Below, piece by piece: positions 51,932-61,161 of a DNA stretch of 64,000 bases (position 1 is the stretch's first letter; each line of letters starts with the position of its first letter). Location of the stretch: contig NZ_JAMLIX010000001.1 in assembly GCF_023953965.1 (NCBI RefSeq), positions 1,116,001-1,180,000 of the forward strand, written 5' to 3'. The position numbers and the translations under genes are program-made. The notes under the pieces were generated by a model. It ran no database searches and was not told the origin of the DNA. It saw only the letters and a list, made by a program, of their open reading frames with translations. This DNA is from Bosea sp. (in: a-proteobacteria). GTDB taxonomy: Bacteria > Pseudomonadota > Alphaproteobacteria > Rhizobiales > Beijerinckiaceae.

Positions 51932-52975
51932 TCAGCTGCCGAACACGGTGTTGAGCTGGCTGCCCACCATGATGAAGGTGGTGCGCTTCGACATCTCCTT
52001 CAGGCGGACCGCGCCGATATAGGTCATCGCCGAGCGGACCCCGCCGATCAGCTCCTGCATCGTGCCCTCGACCGGGCCGCGATAGGGCACCTCGACGGTC
52101 TTGCCCTCGGAGGCGCGGTATTTGGCGACGCCGCCGGAATATTTGTTCATCGCCGTGTCGGAGGACATGCCGTAGAAGGTCATCGCCACCGGCACCTTCT
52201 CGCCGGCGCGCTCCTCGTAGCGGATCTCGCCCTCGCATTCGTCGTGGCCGGCGAGCATGCCGCCCATCATCACGAAATCGGCGCCGCCGCCATAGGCCTT
52301 GGCGACGTCGCCCGGCACGGTCAGGCCGCCGTCGCCGCAGACGAGGCCCTTGAGGCCATGGGCCGCGTCGGCGCATTCGATGATGGCGGAGAGCTGCGGA
52401 TAGCCGACGCCGGTCATCTTGCGCGTGGTGCAGACCGAGCCCGGGCCGATGCCGACCTTGACGATGTCGGCGCCGGCCAGGATCAGCGCCTCGGTCATGT
52501 CGCCGGTGACGACGTTGCCGGCCATGATCGCCGCATCCGGGAAGGCGGCACGCGTCGCCTTGACCGTGTCGACGAACTTCTCGGTATAGCCGTTGGCGAC
52601 GTCGAGGCAGATCTTGTCGATCGGCGAGCGGGCATGCACCGCCTTCAGCTTGTCATGGTCGGCCTCGGTCGTGCCGAGCGAATAGAAGGCGTTGGCCGCG
52701 CCCGGCTCGCGGAAGAAGGCGGCAAGCTCCTCGACGCCGTAATGCTTGTGCAGCGCGACCATGGCGCCGTGCTTCAAAAGCGCGCGCGCCATCGCCATGG
52801 TGCCGACGACGTCCATGTTGGCGGCGATCAGCGGAAAGCCCGTCCACTCCCGGCCGGTATGGGCGAAGCGGAAAGAGCGCTCGACATCGACCTCGGCGCG
52901 GCTGCCCAGCGTCGAGCGCTTGGGCCGGATCAGCACATCGCGGAAATCGAGCTTCGGGTCGTTTTCGATGCGCAT
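51932..52975 (-). CDS. guaC: GMP reductase GuaC
   Basis: A 347-residue GuaC, the same length as in E. coli. Catalytic Cys182 is in G-I-G-P-G-S-V-C-T-T-R; there are no CBS domains, and F-Y-G-M-S-S-D-T-A-M fits GMP reductase, not IMP dehydrogenase. It reduces GMP to IMP and ammonia with NADPH. The ATG at 52975 gives the M-R-I-E-x-D-x-K-L-x-F-x-D-V-L-I-R-P start. Confidence 0.95.
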   Translation of the reverse strand: MRIENDPKLDFRDVLIRPKRSTLGSRAEVDVERSFRFAHTGREWTGFPLIAANMDVVGTMAMARALLKHGAMVALHKHYGVEELAAFFREPGAANAFYSLGTTEADHDKLKAVHARSPIDKICLDVANGYTEKFVDTVKATRAAFPDAAIMAGNVVTGDMTEALILAGADIVKVGIGPGSVCTTRKMTGVGYPQLSAIIECADAAHGLKGLVCGDGGLTVPGDVAKAYGGGADFVMMGGMLAGHDECEGEIRYEERAGEKVPVAMTFYGMSSDTAMNKYSGGVAKYRASEGKTVEVPYRGPVEGTMQELIGGVRSAMTYIGAVRLKEMSKRTTFIMVGSQLNTVFGS

Positions 52976-53064
52976 GATCGGGCCTTCCGGATCTCGCTGC
53001 GCGCGGAGAGGCGTGCGCCCAGTCATAGAGCATCGGAGCGGGGCCGGCGCAATCCCGCCCGCCT

Positions 53065-54270
53065 TCAGGCCAGGGCGGCGGCAAGCCCGCGGGCGAGCCC
53101 TTCCGCCAGCGCCGCGCGCTGGCCGGCCATGAAGGCCGCGCCGTCGAGGCGGCGCCGGTCGCCGGCGCGGATCGCGGCGACCGCCTCCGTCACGGCCCGG
53201 GCGAAATCGGCCGCCGTATCGGCGAGGATGAAATTGGCCGGCAACGCCGTGAAGCCGCGGCAGGACCAGGCCGTCGCGACCGCCGGCAGGCCGAGCTCGA
53301 TCGCCTCGATCGTCTTGAGCTGCACGCCGGTCCCGGCCCGGCTCGACAGGGCGACGAGCCGGCAGGAACGCAGGAACTCACCGGCCGAGGGCACGCGCCC
53401 GACGAGCGTCACGCCCGGCGGCGCGGCAAGCTCCGGCGGCACGCGGCCGGCGACGGCGATCCGGATATCCGCCGGCAGAAGCGGGCAGACCTCGCGCAGG
53501 AACCATTCGAGGCCGATGAGATTGGGGCCCCAGGTCCAGGTGCCGATCAGGCCGACATCGAAGGCAGGCCGCCCGTCCGCGTCCTCGGGCGCGGTTTCCG
53601 GCCGGCCGGAGACCAGCGGCAGCACGCAGGATTTCGCCTGACGGCCCGCGCCCAGCACCTGCCGGTCCTCCTCGGAGAGCGTCCAGACGAAACGCGCCTC
53701 GTCCCAGAGCCGCCGCTCGAGCGCTTCCAGCAGCCGCGCCTCGCGCCGGTAGAGCCGGCGCAGGAGCGGGTTTGCGGCATGGGCGGCGTTCTGCCCGGCC
53801 GAGACATGCTCGATATTGTGCTCGACCAGGATGCAGGGCGCGATCCGCATCAAATCCGGGAAGGCGCCGGGCAGGAGCACCGAATTCAGCACCAGCGCAT
53901 CGAAGGGCCCCCGCGCCGCCACGGCCTCGAGCAGGCTGCCCGCCCCGGCGAGCCTGAGCTTGGCGCAGGCCACCGGCAGCCCGAACCGGAAGGCCGCGAT
54001 CAGCCAGCGCAGCTTCCGCGCGGCCGGCACCACGGCATTCTCGATATCGGCCTTAGCGACGACGACCGCCTGCTCGGGTTCGTCCGGCACCTCGCCGGGG
54101 CGCAGGAAGCCGATCGCGACGACATCGTGCCCGGCCTCGCGCAAGGCCGACAGGATCGCGGCATTGGCGATCTCGAAGCCGGTCTGCGGCCGGCCGACCG
54201 GAATGAGCGAGGTCAGGAAAGCGAGGCGCAAGAGATCGGGCCCGGGGGGAAAATCCTCCACTCGCCCCAT
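53065..54270 (-). CDS. Glycosyltransferase, GT4-like (GT-B fold)
   Basis: A 401-residue protein with a GT-B layout. The N-terminal half has G-F-E-I-A-N-A-A-I-L-S-A-L and V-E-H-N-I-E-H; the C-terminal half has G-L-I-G-T-W-T-W-G-P-N, P-S-A-G-E-F-L-R-S-C and the donor-binding G-T-G-V-Q-L-K-T-I-E-A-I-E-L-G-L-P-A-V-A segment. It should add a sugar to a cell-surface polysaccharide. It is the left end of the 53-62 kb polysaccharide locus, divergent from the GT2 gene. Confidence 0.85.
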   Translation of the reverse strand: MGRVEDFPPGPDLLRLAFLTSLIPVGRPQTGFEIANAAILSALREAGHDVVAIGFLRPGEVPDEPEQAVVVAKADIENAVVPAARKLRWLIAAFRFGLPVACAKLRLAGAGSLLEAVAARGPFDALVLNSVLLPGAFPDLMRIAPCILVEHNIEHVSAGQNAAHAANPLLRRLYRREARLLEALERRLWDEARFVWTLSEEDRQVLGAGRQAKSCVLPLVSGRPETAPEDADGRPAFDVGLIGTWTWGPNLIGLEWFLREVCPLLPADIRIAVAGRVPPELAAPPGVTLVGRVPSAGEFLRSCRLVALSSRAGTGVQLKTIEAIELGLPAVATAWSCRGFTALPANFILADTAADFARAVTEAVAAIRAGDRRRLDGAAFMAGQRAALAEGLARGLAAALA

Positions 54271-54389
54271 TGCCGGGGGAGGTCAAGCCACATCGCCGGC
54301 CATGATCAACGCGACCTCATGGAACAGACCCCGGTTTCGACGACGGCGAACACCGAACCTTAAGCCGCCGCGGCCTAGCCTGCGGCGCG

Positions 54390-55439
54390 ATGACGACGGC
54401 CGGGCAGGGAAGCGCGAACAGGACGGGAGCGAAGCATGTCGCCCCGCCGGGCTTCGACACGCCCGAAAGCTTCGAGGTCATGGCGAGTTCGGCGCCGGAG
54501 GCGCTGGCGGAGATCGTCAGCGTCGTCTGCGTCCCGACCTTCAGGCGCCCCGACATGCTGGAGGCGACGCTGCGCTCGCTTTCCCGCCAGCGCGGCGGCC
54601 ACGACTTCGCGGTGATCGTGGTCGAGAACGAGGGGATCGAGCGCGCGGGCGCGCTACGCGCCAGTGCGCTGCTCGCGGCCGGGCTGTTCAAGGGGCTCGT
54701 CATCGTCGAGCCGCGCCAGGGCAACTGCAAGGCCTACAACGCCGCCTGGCGCTGCGCGCTGACGCGCTTTCCCAGGCTGGAGCAAATCCTCGGCATCGAC
54801 GACGACGAGGAAGCCGAGCCCGGCTGGCTCGACGCCTTCGTCACGGCCGCCCGCACGGCCCCGGCCGAGCTGTTCGGCGGCTCGGTCACGCCGGTCTTCG
54901 CCGATCACGCGCGCGCCTGGCTTAGCGCGCATCCGGTGTTCCGCTCGCACTACGACGCCTCCGGGCCGGTGCCGATGCTCTATTCGAGCGCCAACTACCT
55001 GATCCGGCGCGAGGTGCTCGCGCGGCTCGGCTTCCCCTTCCTCGACGAGAGCTTCGACTTCACCGGCGGCGGCGACACGGATTTCTTCAGCCGCGCGAAG
55101 GCTGCGGGCTTCCGCTTCTGGTGGGTGCAGGAGGCGGCCCAGCGCGAGACCATGCCGGCGCGGCGCAGCGAATCCGGCTGGATCGCGGCGCGGGGCCTGC
55201 GCAACGGGGCGATCTCGGCCGCGATCGAAAGGCGCCGGAACCCCGGCCTCGCCGGGCGGGTGCGGGTGCTGGCGAAATCGCTCGCCCTGCTCGCCGCCGC
55301 CGGCCCGCGCGGGCTCGTCCTCGGCCTGCGCACGGGCTCGGGGCTGATCGGCCTCTACCACGCCCAGGTCGCGATCGGCCGGCTGCTGTCGGAATTCGGC
55401 GTCGCCAACGAGCAGTACCGCAAGCCCGAGAAAAACTGA
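54390..55439 (+). CDS. Glycosyltransferase family 2 protein
   Basis: A 349-residue GT-A glycosyltransferase: V-S-V-V-C-V-P-T-F-R-R-P-D-M-L, the metal-binding D-D-D of G-I-D-D-D-E-E and an acceptor-side F-T-G-G-G-D-T-D-F-F. An N-terminal stretch of about 40 residues before the domain is not conserved, so a later start (ATG 54480) is possible. It is in the polysaccharide locus, ending ten bases from the convergent Wzz-like gene. Confidence 0.87.
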   Translation: MTTAGQGSANRTGAKHVAPPGFDTPESFEVMASSAPEALAEIVSVVCVPTFRRPDMLEATLRSLSRQRGGHDFAVIVVENEGIERAGALRASALLAAGLFKGLVIVEPRQGNCKAYNAAWRCALTRFPRLEQILGIDDDEEAEPGWLDAFVTAARTAPAELFGGSVTPVFADHARAWLSAHPVFRSHYDASGPVPMLYSSANYLIRREVLARLGFPFLDESFDFTGGGDTDFFSRAKAAGFRFWWVQEAAQRETMPARRSESGWIAARGLRNGAISAAIERRRNPGLAGRVRVLAKSLALLAAAGPRGLVLGLRTGSGLIGLYHAQVAIGRLLSEFGVANEQYRKPEKN

Positions 55440-55448
55440 GCCGGGCGC

Positions 55449-57836
55449 TCAGGCGGCGTTGACCACGAGGCCGCGCAGCTTCGCCGCATGCGGCCCGAGC
55501 TCCTCCAGCCAGCGTCCGCCTTCTGCCTTGGCGAGGCTGTCCTGGCGCGTGACCAGCACGATATCGTCCACCGCCTCGGCGAAGCGGGCGATCAGCCCGG
55601 CCACCGGCAGGCTGCCGCCGTCGACGATCATCGGCGCGAAGCGATGCGCGGCGGCGAAGGGGCCGGTGCGGAACGAGCCCGTTTCCGCCGAGGGCAGGGC
55701 CCCCGAACGCGGCAGGAAGGTCAGGCCGGTGCCCTCGTCGGTCAGTCTCGCGCGCGCCAGCGGCGCCTGCCCGGCGATGACGTCGCCGAAGCCGATCGGC
55801 GCGCCCGCCGCGAAGACCGCGGTCAGGCCGCGCGCGCCGCCGCCGGCATCGACGAGCAGGGCCGGCAGCCCGGCGAGCGCGGCATCCAGGGCGAGGTTGA
55901 GCGCGAGCGTCGTCGCGCCCGCCTGCGGCTCCAGGGCGAGGACGAGGATCCGGCGCCGCTCGTCGCCCCCGGCCGCCTCGGCGAGCGCGCGGCGGATGCC
56001 GGCGACGGCCGCGGCGAAGCCGGCCTTCGGCTTGTCGATGACGTCGACCAGATGCGCCTGCCCCTGGAAGACCGAGCGAAGCTCCGCCGCCTCGCGCCGC
56101 CAGCGGCGGTGGCGCACCGCCGGCAGGGTGCCGAGCTTCGGCAGGGGAACGGGTTCGGGCGCGGGGATCGTCGCGGGGACGGAGCGGCGCAGCGGCTCGG
56201 CCCGCCCGCCCTGGATCGCCATGAGGCGGCGCCAGCCCGAAGGCCCCAGCGCGGCAGCGGGCGCCGACGCAGGCGGCGAAGGCGGCTGCTGGGGAGCGGC
56301 GGGAGAGGGCGGCCCGTCTTCCTTCGCCTCGACCGGGCCGGGGCGGGGCGCGCGGCGCCAGAACGGCTTGCGCGCGGGGGCCGGCGCGCCCTCCGGCGCA
56401 GGCGGGGCGGCGAAGAGGGCGAGCGCCAGCGCCAGCAGGGCGCCCGCGCCGCCGCCGCCGACCGCGCCGATCAGCGCCAGCGTCCTGCGGCTGAGGCCGC
56501 TCTTCTCGAGCGGCGGCATGGCCGGGCTGATGATGCGGGCATTGGTGGTGTCGATGCCCCCGAGCTCGCCGGTCTCGCGGGCGCGCCGGAGGAAGGCATC
56601 GTAGACGGCGCGCGAGGATTCGACCTCGCGTTCGAGTTCGCGCAGCTGCACCGAGGCGCGGCCCGCGGCGTATTGCCCGGCCGTGAGCTCCTCGACGCGG
56701 CGGGCGAGCCCGCGCTCGGCCTCGACCGCGCGGTCGTATTCGGCCTTGGCGGCGCGCGCGATGCGGGACAGCTCCTCGGCGATCTGGCGGCGGGCGTCGC
56801 GCACCTGCGCCTGCGCCGCCGCCAGCGCCGGATGCCGGGCGCCGAGCGAGGAGACGAGATCGGCCTCCCGCGCCAGCGCCGCGCCGAGCTGGGCGCGCAG
56901 CGCCGTCATGGTGTTGGAGGCGATCGCCTCGGGCATGGCGCCGGCCTCGATGCCTGAGGCGCGGGTGGCAGCGATCTGCTCGTATTTGGCCCTGGCCTCG
57001 GTCGCGCGGGTGCGGGCGGCGACGAGCTGGGCGCTGTTGAGCGCGAGCTGGTCCTCGCCGAGCGAACGGCCGCCGAGGCCGACGATGTTGTGGGCCTCCT
57101 TGTATTTCTCCGCCTTCTCCTCGGCGATGCGCAGCCTGTTGCGCATTTCCTCGAGCCGGCCGGTCAGGGCGGCGGTCGCCCGCTGCGCGGCCTCGGCGCG
57201 CACGGCCGCCTGATCCTCCAGATAGGTCTCCGCCAGCGCGTTGGCGATTCCGGCCGCCTTGTCCGGGTCGCGCGCAGTGGCGGAGATGTCGATGACGAAG
57301 GTGCGCTCGCCGCGGCGGACCGCGACGGTGCGGTCGAGCGCCGCCAGCGCATAGAGCAGCGCCTTCGGGGAGGAGCCGGGCTCGGCTCCGAGGAGCCGGG
57401 AGAGAAGGCCGCCGCTGGCGCCGCCGAAATCGGGATCGCGGTCGAGGCCGAGCCGCTCGACCACCCGCGACTTGATGCTGTCGGAGGCGATCACCCGCGC
57501 CTGGCTTTCGAGATACCCGGTGATCGAGGTCGGATCGCTGCCGACGGCGCTGGGCGAGACGTCGTTCTGGATGACGCGCAAATCGCGCGGGTCGATGAAG
57601 AGCTGCGCGGTCGAGACGTATTTCGGCGCCATCACCAGCCCGGCGAGGATCGCGAGCCCGAGCCCGAGCCCGGCCATGGCGAGAATCAGCCGGCGCCGCG
57701 CCCACAGCACAGCCGCGATCCAGGCGGGATCGGCAAGGCGGGCGAAGCGGGCGGGCCCGGCCGCCGCGGGCGGCTGCGGCGCGCCCTCAGCTTCACTGTG
57801 AGCCGGCTCGGTGGTGAACATGGCGCTAGGCTTCAC
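55449..57836 (-). CDS. Wzz/ExoP-like polysaccharide chain-length protein with degenerate BY-kinase domain
   Basis: A 795-residue protein. Wzz domain: membrane helices at about 50-69 and 452-476 with a long periplasmic coiled coil (about 205-420). After a Pro/Ala-rich linker (480-570) comes a BY-kinase-like domain from about 605. Its Walker A region reads E-P-Q-A-G-A-T-T (636-643) with no Lys, and Walker A' is L-L-V-D-A-G-G-G (660-667) without the second Asp. No C-terminal Tyr cluster is present. It is thus likely a kinase-dead chain-length regulator. The start is GTG 57836 or ATG 57821. Confidence 0.88.
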   Translation of the reverse strand: MKPSAMFTTEPAHSEAEGAPQPPAAAGPARFARLADPAWIAAVLWARRRLILAMAGLGLGLAILAGLVMAPKYVSTAQLFIDPRDLRVIQNDVSPSAVGSDPTSITGYLESQARVIASDSIKSRVVERLGLDRDPDFGGASGGLLSRLLGAEPGSSPKALLYALAALDRTVAVRRGERTFVIDISATARDPDKAAGIANALAETYLEDQAAVRAEAAQRATAALTGRLEEMRNRLRIAEEKAEKYKEAHNIVGLGGRSLGEDQLALNSAQLVAARTRATEARAKYEQIAATRASGIEAGAMPEAIASNTMTALRAQLGAALAREADLVSSLGARHPALAAAQAQVRDARRQIAEELSRIARAAKAEYDRAVEAERGLARRVEELTAGQYAAGRASVQLRELEREVESSRAVYDAFLRRARETGELGGIDTTNARIISPAMPPLEKSGLSRRTLALIGAVGGGGAGALLALALALFAAPPAPEGAPAPARKPFWRRAPRPGPVEAKEDGPPSPAAPQQPPSPPASAPAAALGPSGWRRLMAIQGGRAEPLRRSVPATIPAPEPVPLPKLGTLPAVRHRRWRREAAELRSVFQGQAHLVDVIDKPKAGFAAAVAGIRRALAEAAGGDERRRILVLALEPQAGATTLALNLALDAALAGLPALLVDAGGGARGLTAVFAAGAPIGFGDVIAGQAPLARARLTDEGTGLTFLPRSGALPSAETGSFRTGPFAAAHRFAPMIVDGGSLPVAGLIARFAEAVDDIVLVTRQDSLAKAEGGRWLEELGPHAAKLRGLVVNAA

Positions 57837-57845
57837 GGTCGCGCA

Positions 57846-58943
57846 TCAGCTGAGCCCGGCCCGGTAGCGCTCGAGCACGGCGAGCATCGGCTTTGCCCGA
57901 TAGTCGGCATCGAGCGGCAGGGGTCGCGCCCGGGCGCTATCCCTGCGCGGAAAGGTCTCGTGGATCCAGGAATAGCGATCGGTCAGCCCCCAGGTGACGA
58001 TCGCCTTCGGCCGCTTCACCGCCACGACCGCCTCGAGAAAGGTCGAGACCAGGGCGGCGGCGGCGGCATCGCGCTTGCCTGAGTCGGCTGGCATCTTCCA
58101 GTCGATCACGTCGAGCTCGGTGATCTCGACATCGAGGTTAAGATCGTCGAGCTCGCGCATGAAGCGCTGCACCCCGTCCACGTCGATGCCCTTCTCGGCA
58201 TAGAGATGGGCCTGCATGCCGATGCCGTGCACCGGGATGCCCTTGTCCTTCAGGCGCCGGCAGATATCGAGCGCGATCCTGCGGCGGGCGGCGGCGTCCG
58301 CGACCGGCTCCTCGAAATGATAGTCGTTGAGGACGAGCCTCGCCTTGGGATCGACCCGCGCCGCCGTGCGGAAGGCGATCTCGACATGCTCCGGCCCGAG
58401 CAGGCGCTGCCAGATCGTGTCGCGATAGGGCTGGCGGGGGCTCGGCTCCCAGCGGATCGCCTCGTTGACCACGTCCCAGGTGGCGATGCGGCCCTTGTAG
58501 CGGTCGACCACGACCTCGATGTGGCGGATAAGCTCGCGCTCGGCCTCGGCGCGGGTCGTCATCGCCTTCGCCCAGGCCGGGAGCGCCTCGCCCCAGAGCA
58601 GAGCGTGGCCGCGCAGGGCCTTGCGGTTCGCCTCGGCGAAGGCGACGATCTCGTCGGCGCCGGAGAAATCGAAGCGGGACCGGTCCTGCCGCAGCGCCTC
58701 CCATTTCAGGTCGTTCATCGGCACGACGACGTCGCAATGGCGCTTCAGCGCCGCGCGATAGCGGCTATCCGCGCGGAAGGCGCCGATCTCCGCCGCCGAG
58801 CCGAGCGGGATCGGGGCCGAGGCCACGGCGGCATGGCCCGCGCCCGCGACAGTGCCCGCCGCCACGCCGGCGGCGGCGCGCAGCAGGGCGCGGCGCGTCG
58901 GCTGCGCCTCATTCCAGTCCGTTTGGCTGTGCCGCTCGATCAA
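57846..58943 (-). CDS. Tat-exported GH10 family glycoside hydrolase (endo-1,4-beta-xylanase-like)
   Basis: A 365-residue protein. The N-terminus has a twin-arginine signal (T-R-R-A-L-L-R-A-A-A-G-V-A-A-G). The catalytic domain has the GH10 acid/base Glu161 in W-D-V-V-N-E-A and nucleophile Glu276 in I-T-E-L-D-V, with M-N-D-L-K-W and H-A-L-L-W. GH10 enzymes cut beta-1,4-xylan, but its place inside an envelope polysaccharide locus suggests it trims or releases the exported polymer. It lies nine bases upstream of the Wzz-like gene, same strand. Confidence 0.9.
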   Translation of the reverse strand: MIERHSQTDWNEAQPTRRALLRAAAGVAAGTVAGAGHAAVASAPIPLGSAAEIGAFRADSRYRAALKRHCDVVVPMNDLKWEALRQDRSRFDFSGADEIVAFAEANRKALRGHALLWGEALPAWAKAMTTRAEAERELIRHIEVVVDRYKGRIATWDVVNEAIRWEPSPRQPYRDTIWQRLLGPEHVEIAFRTAARVDPKARLVLNDYHFEEPVADAAARRRIALDICRRLKDKGIPVHGIGMQAHLYAEKGIDVDGVQRFMRELDDLNLDVEITELDVIDWKMPADSGKRDAAAAALVSTFLEAVVAVKRPKAIVTWGLTDRYSWIHETFPRRDSARARPLPLDADYRAKPMLAVLERYRAGLS

Positions 58944-59042
58944 TCGGGACGCTTCCGTGTCGTTTAGGGTCGTTCAACGCCTCTGGATTAAGACAACTTC
59001 ATCTCGAGGCACGCGCCGGGCCAGCCGCCGCGGAAACGGAAC

Positions 59043-60314
59043 ATGCTGCCGGATCGCGCCACCATCCTCGCCTACCTCACCATCCTGAGCGGCTCCGCCG
59101 GCCGGCTCGCGATCTCCCTTGTCTACTTCCTCATCGTTGCGAATACGTTGACCCTCGGCGAATTCGGGCTGTTCGCCACCGCCTCCGCCACCGGGCTGAT
59201 CCTGTCGCGGATGCTCGCCTTCGGCTTCATCTCGCCGCTCTACCGCGTCGCCACCGTCAAGCCGCGTCTGATCGGCGCCTATCTTTCCGGCTTTTCCGTC
59301 CTCGCCGTCCTGTCGCTGCCGCTGATCGCGGCGGCGGCGGCGGGCGCCTGGCACGTGCTCTTCGCCGGCCGCCTCGCGGCCCTGCCCTTCGCGGTGATCA
59401 TCCTCGCCGAGGTCGTGGGCTGGCGGCTCGTCGAGGTCGTCGCCATCGTCAACAACGGGCTCAGGCGCTTCCGGCAGGCGGCGACGCTGGTCGTGATCGG
59501 CTCGGCGCTCAGGACGCTCGCGGCCCTCGCCTTCGCCGGCTTCGGCCAGGCAAACCTCGAGATCTGGGTCCTCGCCTATTGCGGCGCGACGATGGCGAGC
59601 GCGCTGATCGCCTTTACGGTCTTCCTGCCCCGGGTGCGCTGGCGCTTCGTGCGCCGGCTCTATCCGCGCCGCATGGCCGATGCCGTCTTCGCCGGCACGG
59701 CCGACATCGTGTTCTACATCCAGTCCGAGCTCGACAAGCTCCTGGTGCTCGGCCTCGCGGGCGAGCGCACGGCCGGGCTCTACGCCATCGCGCTGCGGGT
59801 GATCGACCTCACCGCCATGCCGGTGCGCAGCTTCAACCAGATGCTGGTGCAGAAGATCATGCAGGAGCGCGGCATCGGCGGGCTCAAGCGCCTCGCCGGC
59901 TACGAGATCGGCATCGCGCTCATCTCGGTCGCGGGGCTTGCCGCCGTCATCCTGGCGCTGAAGCCTTTCCCGCATCTGCTCGGGCGCAACGTCTCGGAAG
60001 CCGCCTATCTGTTTTCGCCGATGCTGCTGGTCCCGGCCTTCCGCAACCTCGTCGAATATCACGCCGAGCTGCTCTATGCCCGCGAGCGCACCGGCGCGCG
60101 CATCACGCTCCTGTGCCTGCTCACCGCCCTGAAGGCGGGGCTGATCACCATCGTGATGACGCAGCTTTCCGCGGACGGGAGCTGGGCCTTCTGGATGAAC
60201 GGCGTCTTCGCCGCGGTCTATCTGGCCTCGGCGGCCTTCACCTATCGCCTGCTGGCGCAAGCGCGGCCTGGCGCTCGAACAGGCGGCGGATCCGCGCGAG
60301 CGGCTGGCCGATGA
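59043..60314 (+). CDS. Polysaccharide flippase (Wzx/MOP-like)
   Basis: A 423-residue membrane protein with about 12 helices and the N-terminal S-G-S-A-G-R-L-A-I-S-L-V-Y-F-L-I-V-A-N-T pattern of lipopolysaccharide-biosynthesis MOP transporters. L-D-K-L-L-V-L-G-L-A-G-E-R-T-A-G-L-Y is the conserved mid-loop. It should flip undecaprenyl-linked repeat units across the inner membrane. Its 3' end overlaps the convergent glycosyltransferase gene by 77 bp. Confidence 0.85.
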   Translation: MLPDRATILAYLTILSGSAGRLAISLVYFLIVANTLTLGEFGLFATASATGLILSRMLAFGFISPLYRVATVKPRLIGAYLSGFSVLAVLSLPLIAAAAAGAWHVLFAGRLAALPFAVIILAEVVGWRLVEVVAIVNNGLRRFRQAATLVVIGSALRTLAALAFAGFGQANLEIWVLAYCGATMASALIAFTVFLPRVRWRFVRRLYPRRMADAVFAGTADIVFYIQSELDKLLVLGLAGERTAGLYAIALRVIDLTAMPVRSFNQMLVQKIMQERGIGGLKRLAGYEIGIALISVAGLAAVILALKPFPHLLGRNVSEAAYLFSPMLLVPAFRNLVEYHAELLYARERTGARITLLCLLTALKAGLITIVMTQLSADGSWAFWMNGVFAAVYLASAAFTYRLLAQARPGARTGGGSARAAGR

Positions 60315-61161
60315 AGGACTGCACGGCGACCGCGACCTGGCCGGGCTGCAACACCTCCTCGAAGGATTCCAGCCGCTCGAAACCGACCGTGTCCTCGCTG
60401 AACCAGTAGTATTTGCACAATTCCTCAGGCGCCGCCCAATGGCGCGCCGCCTCGATCCCGACGAGGCGCTCGACGTAATAGCCGTAGATCACATATTCGG
60501 AGAAGCGGCGCCGGCGGGCGAGCGCCGAGACCCAGTCCTCGCCGCCGACCGCCTCGATCCGGTCGAGGAGCCCGAGCACCACCTCGCGGCGCCAACTCAC
60601 CATGTTGATGTAGTCGGGGCAGGGGAAGGCCGGCCGGTCGAGCCCGAGCAGCGAAGCGGCGTTCTCGCACCACGGCACATGCCGCTCGCGCATGTCGGCG
60701 GTAATGGCGCCGGGCTTGCTGTAGAGCCGGATCTCTCCGTCCCGTTCCAGCTGCGTGAGGTCGAAGGGCCGCACGAACAGCATGTCCGAATCGGCGAAGA
60801 GGACGACGTCCTCGGGGCAGAGCCTGGCGAGGGCGAATTTCCTGAGCTGCTGGGCATGCCAGCCCCGCAGCGGCGGAAGCCCGCGCGCCAGCGCCCGCAC
60901 CCCGGTCCAGAGCCGGCGCCGGCCGAGGCTCGAAGGATCGGGCCAGGGCTTCAGCCAGCCCGGCAGCAGCTGCGATTCCGGCAGGATGGCCCGCCGCGGC
61001 CCTTCGAGCTCGCGGAAGAGCGGGACGTCGCGATCCTCGACCAGGAGATAATGCACCGCGTGGCCGGAAACGAAGCGGTCGATGCTGGCGCAGAGCAGCC
61101 GGCAGCGCTCGATATCGCCCCGGTAGCTCGGCGTCGCCAGCGCGAAACGCGTCGAACTCAC
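60238..61161 (-). CDS. DUF6492-like glycosyltransferase
   Basis: From the GTG at 61161 the protein has 307 residues. F-A-L-A-T-P-S-Y-R-G-D at the N-terminus and V-V-L-F-A-D-S-D-M-L-F-V-R (a D-x-D type metal site) are like DUF6492 / nucleotide-diphospho-sugar transferases. C-P-D-Y-I-N-M-V-S-W-R and Y-V-I-Y-G-Y-Y-V-E follow. It overlaps wecG by 4 bp (GTGA) and the flippase by 77 bp. Confidence 0.75.
   Translation of the reverse strand: MSSTRFALATPSYRGDIERCRLLCASIDRFVSGHAVHYLLVEDRDVPLFRELEGPRRAILPESQLLPGWLKPWPDPSSLGRRRLWTGVRALARGLPPLRGWHAQQLRKFALARLCPEDVVLFADSDMLFVRPFDLTQLERDGEIRLYSKPGAITADMRERHVPWCENAASLLGLDRPAFPCPDYINMVSWRREVVLGLLDRIEAVGGEDWVSALARRRRFSEYVIYGYYVERLVGIEAARHWAAPEELCKYYWFSEDTVGFERLESFEEVLQPGQVAVAVQSFIGQPLARIRRLFERQAALAPAGDR

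Noticed and set aside
55087..57705. A frame of about 870 codons antisense or out of phase with the GT2 and Wzz-like genes.
   Set aside because: Composition is dominated by Arg, Ala and Gly and it covers two recognised genes.
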